A stretch of DNA of 12,500 bases. It comes from Botryococcus braunii. Lineage: Eukaryota; Chlorophyta; Trebouxiophyceae. Below, one piece after another: positions 9,731-12,500 of the stretch. The position numbers and the translations under genes were made by a program. The number at the start of each line of letters is the position of its first letter. The stretch's first letter is position 1. The stretch covers positions 108,540 through 121,039 of the forward strand of contig KV908626.1 of the NCBI GenBank assembly GCA_002005505.1. Direction: 5' to 3'. The notes under the pieces are model-generated. The model was given only the letters and a program-made list of their open reading frames with translations, made no database searches and was not told the origin of the DNA.

Positions 9731-10458
9731 CATACACACCAGCACGCAACCACCATCAGCAATACCACACACATACATGCCCAGGCAAAGCAAAACAGCG
9801 GCCAGTGAATCCCTTCCAAGAAAGACATCAGCAGATCGCAAGGACATGCGCACGGGTGCAAAAGATGCAATGCCAGCCAATCCATTCGGACACGGAAAAA
9901 ATGTACTCGAGTGCGGTGGCGAATTATACTCTTTGCGGTGCGCCCTGGGCTCTCCTGGTCTTGGCGGGAGTCTCTCTGTCTGACTGTGTGGCGCATACGC
10001 TCTCTGGGTGTGGGGTCTTTGTCTTCATCCGCGCTTGGATGCACAAGATGCAATGCAGGCTGCGGGGTGCATGCACTCTCTGCGTATGGGGTTTTTTGTT
10101 GTCATCCTCGGATGGTTGCACAAGATGCAATGCAGGATACGGGGTGCATGCAGGTGCCCATTGTGGCCCCAATAAAGCAGAAGAAGTTTGAGGTTTTGGA
10201 GCGGAAGCCACTCAAGGCGCACGCCAACCCGGAGTTCATGGCGGGGCTTACCTCCAACCCGGACCTGGTCCGCAACATTGCGGTTGTGGGGCATCTGCAT
10301 CATGGGAAGACCATTGTGCGCACCCCCTCAGGACCCCTCAGATGTTCATGCGCTATTGGGGATGTGTGGGAGAGGGCCCCCCTGTGTGACGCTGGAGGGC
10401 ATTGTTGGGGGGGTTGGAGTGAGTGTGTGTGTGTGCGTGTGCATGTGGGTGTGTGTGT

Positions 10459-10516
<58 letters not shown>

Positions 10517-11166
10517 CTGTGAGAGAGGAAGAAAGGGGGGAGAGGGAGAGGGGGGGGGGGGAGAGGGAGGGGGGGAGGGGGGGAGGCGACAGGGAAGTCG
10601 GTCAGAGCGGGGCCGGGGGAGGGGGAGGGGAGGGACATGCCAGCTGGACACGCATTCAGGTCTGCGTTACAATGTTTGGAGGTGGGAGGGGTTGCATGAG
10701 AGAGGGAGAGGGCATGGGAGGGCAGTGTATTGGTTGGGAGGAGCAGGCAGGCAGAAAATGGGGAGTAGGGCCTGCGTAGGACCTGGGGGATGTTAAAGGT
10801 GGAAGGGCGGGAGTGATGCAGATCATGGACATGTTTGTGGAGCAGACGCATGAGATACGGCACCAGTGGAAAAACAATGAGAAGCCGATGAGGTTCACAG
10901 ACACGCGGCTGGACGAGCAGGCGCGCGGTGTCTCCCTCAAAATGGTCCCCATGTCACTGGTGATGCAGGGCTCCTCCGGCAAGTCCTATCTGCTCAATCT
11001 CATCGACACTCCAGGTGTTCACACCCCTCGGGCCTTCTCCCAGAGACCCCATTCCCTTTCCTCCATGAGACATGTGTATGTGTCTCTTCTGCGTGACGTG
11101 CGTGCGTGTGTTCTCCTGCGCACAACATGGATCCATTTCAGAAACGCACACCATGCGCGCGCCTGC

Positions 11167-11241
<75 letters not shown>

Positions 11242-11476
11242 GACGAGCGGCGTGCGTATGGGGAAGGGTGGGCTTCACAAGTTGAAAGGGGGCCTGGGCG
11301 GGGGGCGGGGGCGGGCAGGTCACATAAACTTCAACGACGAGGTGAGCGCGGCGATGCGGCTGGCGGACGGGGCCCTCCTGGTGGTGGACGCCGCGGAGGG
11401 CATCATGTTGGTCACTGAAAAGGCCATCCAGCAGGCCCTCCAAAACGGCCTCCCCATCTGCCTTGTCTTCTCGAAG
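8449..11476 (+). CDS. SNU114: Snu114/EFTUD2 U5 snRNP GTPase, 5' part (five exons; gene continues past the window)
   Basis: This is the spliceosomal EF-2-like GTPase of the U5 snRNP, which acts in the nucleus in activation and disassembly of the spliceosome by controlling Brr2. Exons by frame, family match and splice sites: 8449-8511, 9037-9285, 10154-10315, 10822-11014, 11319-11476 (phases 0,0,0,1), giving 275 residues. The start [20 protein letters not shown] is the family N-terminus. An acidic stretch follows, then [15 protein letters not shown] (about 74-88), P-loop GHLHHGKT (150-157), VPMSLV, G3 box DTPGH (220-224) and VVDAAEG (244-250). Residues 274-275 are SK where the family has NK of NKxD. 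Family proteins are near 970 residues, so most of the gene lies downstream. Donors are GTTTGG, GTGCGA, GTGCGC and GTGTTC. The exon 5 end is uncertain: either a GC donor after 11476 or a GT donor after 11464. Identity is secure; exon edges are inferred. Confidence 0.93.
8512..9036 (+). other. SNU114 intron 1
   Basis: Donor GTTTGG, acceptor TGTCTGTCCCGCAG, the only acceptor of this gene with a usual pyrimidine tract. It is the one intron without a microsatellite. If retained, the frame runs on from exon 1 to TAA at 8617, for a 56-residue product. The first ~70 bp are duplicated at 5309-5382. Confidence 0.75.
9613..9728 (+). repeat. (CA)n microsatellite in SNU114 intron 2
   Basis: It begins as a (CG)n run and becomes CA units with CGCA interruptions. 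It is in sense orientation as CA in the pre-mRNA of intron 2 (9286-10153). Confidence 0.96.
10000..10152 (+). repeat. 77-bp tandem duplication reaching the exon 3 acceptor
   Basis: Units 10000-10075 and 10076-10152 share CTCTCTG.GT.TGGGGT, GTCATCC/TTCATCC, GCACAAGATGCAATGCAGG and GGGGTGCATGCA. The second unit ends one base before exon 3 (CAG|GTGCCC). Each unit also contains an inner ATGCAATGCAGG acceptor-like site. Confidence 0.8.
10424..10640 (+). repeat. (GT)n microsatellite and G-rich purine tract in SNU114 intron 3
   Basis: GT units run from about 10424 to 10512, then GAGAGG and long G-runs (10521-10640) with many GGG groups on the transcribed-RNA sense. It lies in intron 3 (10316-10821), whose acceptor GGGAGTGATGCAG has no pyrimidine tract. 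Confidence 0.93.
11170..11240 (+). repeat. (GT)n microsatellite in SNU114 intron 4
   Basis: About 35 GT units in the sense strand of intron 4 (11015-11318). The acceptor GGGCGGGGGCGGGCAG is entirely G-rich. Confidence 0.95.
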
Positions 11477-11493
11477 GCATGCCCCTCTCGCCA

Positions 11494-11524
11494 GTTTTTT
11501 TTTTTTTTTTTTTTTTTTTTCCCC
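11494..11524 (+). repeat. Poly-T run in SNU114 intron 5
   Basis: About 27 T followed by CCCC, 18 nt past the proposed end of exon 5. Frames reading through it give poly-Phe and are not coding. Confidence 0.9.
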
Positions 11525-11625
11525 TTTTCGCCCCATGGATTGTTCCCATCTTGTTAAAGAAAATGTCCTGATGTCCCTAAAAAAATATATAAAAGAAAAT
11601 ATCCTCTTTCATCCTGTCATTTTGG

Positions 11626-12410
11626 CTCCTGTGTGAGCCACTCCTCTCCCTCTCTCCGGGTTTGCCTGGGCCTCTCTGAGGCATGCCCCTCTCGCTCTCC
11701 CATCTCATCTGTCGCCTCCTTTGTGTGCCACACCTCTCCCTCTCTCCCCATCGGCCGGGTCCTCTCTAAGGCACGCCCCTCTCTCTCCCATCTCTCCAAT
11801 CTGTCTCCTACTTTGTAAGCCGCGTCCCTCCATCCCTCCTCTATGCTGCTTGCCTCCTCTCTAAGGCACGCCTCTCCCTCGTCTTCTTCTGCTTGCTCCT
11901 TTGTAAGCTGCGCTCCTCCCTCTCTCCCCATCTTCGTGCTCTTTTGTAAGCCATGCCCCCTCTCCTCCTCCCTCTTTTTCTTTATGCCGCTCAGTTTAAG
12001 TCACGCCTCTCCCTCTCTCCCCGTTTGCGTGTTCCTTTCTACGGCACGTGCCTCTGCCTGTCTCCCCATCTGCCTGCTCCTTTGTGAGCCAACCCCCCCC
12101 CCTCCCTTCCTCCCTCTCTTTCTCTCCCCCTCTCCCCTTCGTCCTAAGGCACGCCTCTGCTCTCCGTGTTTGCCGGGTCGTTTCCACGCCACGCCCCCCC
12201 CCCCCTTCTCTCCCCTTCTCCCCGCTCCTATCTTACTGATACCCTTCCCTTCTCTCTTTCCTCGCTTGCCTGCTCGTTCTCAAGGCAAGCGCCCCCCCCC
12301 CCCCCCTCCACCCCATCTCTCTCGCTCTCTCGTTCTCTCTCTCCCCATTTGCCTGGTTCTTCTCGCAGCAGCCCCCTCCACTTCTTCTCACCATCCGCCT
12401 GCTTCTGCAT
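11626..12410 (+). repeat. ~45-bp degenerate pyrimidine-rich minisatellite in SNU114 intron 5
   Basis: Monomers resemble AAGGCACGCCTCTCCCTCTC, then TCCCCATCTGCCTGCTCCTTT, followed by GTAAGCC or a further AAGGCAC. The GCCACGCC-type word recurs near 11631, 11680, 11728, 11770, 11818, 11863, 11908, 11950, 12000, 12042, 12088, 12147 and 12187. The 3' part decays into C-runs and CT repeats. After about 12410 the base composition changes and nothing is recognised to the window end. Confidence 0.82.
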
Positions 12411-12500
12411 GGGAGAAGAGCGTGTGGGCGAGGACGAGTGCAGCAGGGGGGATGGGGCTTGGCAGGGGATATATGGCGGGGCAATGGATGGGCATGTGCA

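Noticed and set aside
11621..12484. Minus-strand Arg/Glu-rich proteins over the intron 5 array
   Set aside because: They are antisense translations of the pyrimidine-rich minisatellite, with several frames open at once.

Overview
This window reads as nuclear DNA of a eukaryote, most likely of the green lineage (alga or plant-like). It has a protein gene split by introns, single-codon type II tRNA genes with internal A and B boxes, very long dinucleotide microsatellites and several minisatellite families. The green-lineage inference has two legs. The encoded Snu114/EFTUD2 protein keeps plant-like stretches ([28 protein letters not shown]). The tRNA genes carry a TATA-like element about 30-38 nt upstream, as plant tRNA genes do. 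The species is not identified.

Layout. 1-446: no assignable gene. 447-671: ~26-bp minisatellite. 735-1262: ~40-bp minisatellite. 1263-3131: mostly unique DNA with foldback structures, including a ~184-nt near-perfect hairpin at 2725-2908. 3132-8580: a duplicated block containing four copies of one module. Each module is a tRNA-Leu(CAG)-type gene on the minus strand, a short divergent promoter region, and a copy of exon 1 of the SNU114 gene on the plus strand. Modules A and B form the first pair and C and D the second. A 1.4-kb stretch with no convincing gene (5383-6768) lies between the pairs. tRNAs B and D are intact and identical. tRNA A is weakened in its acceptor stem, and tRNA C has lost its D loop. 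Only exon 1 of module D is usable. The B copy ends in TAG at the codon next to the splice donor, and A and C are diverged relics.

8449-11476 is the 5' part of SNU114, which encodes the U5 snRNP GTPase. Five exons give 275 residues ending at the GTPase G4 box, and the gene continues beyond the window. Introns 2-5 are filled with microsatellites or minisatellites. From about 11630 to 12410, intron 5 is a degenerate pyrimidine-rich ~45-bp minisatellite whose monomers repeat splice-donor-like words.

How the parts relate: tRNA-Leu D and SNU114 are head to head across only 247 bp, so they probably share a regulatory interval. The most notable observation is the fourfold amplification of this bidirectional tRNA/first-exon module, with two identical tRNAs kept while the protein exon copies decay. 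No prokaryotic system, CRISPR array or complete transposon was seen.
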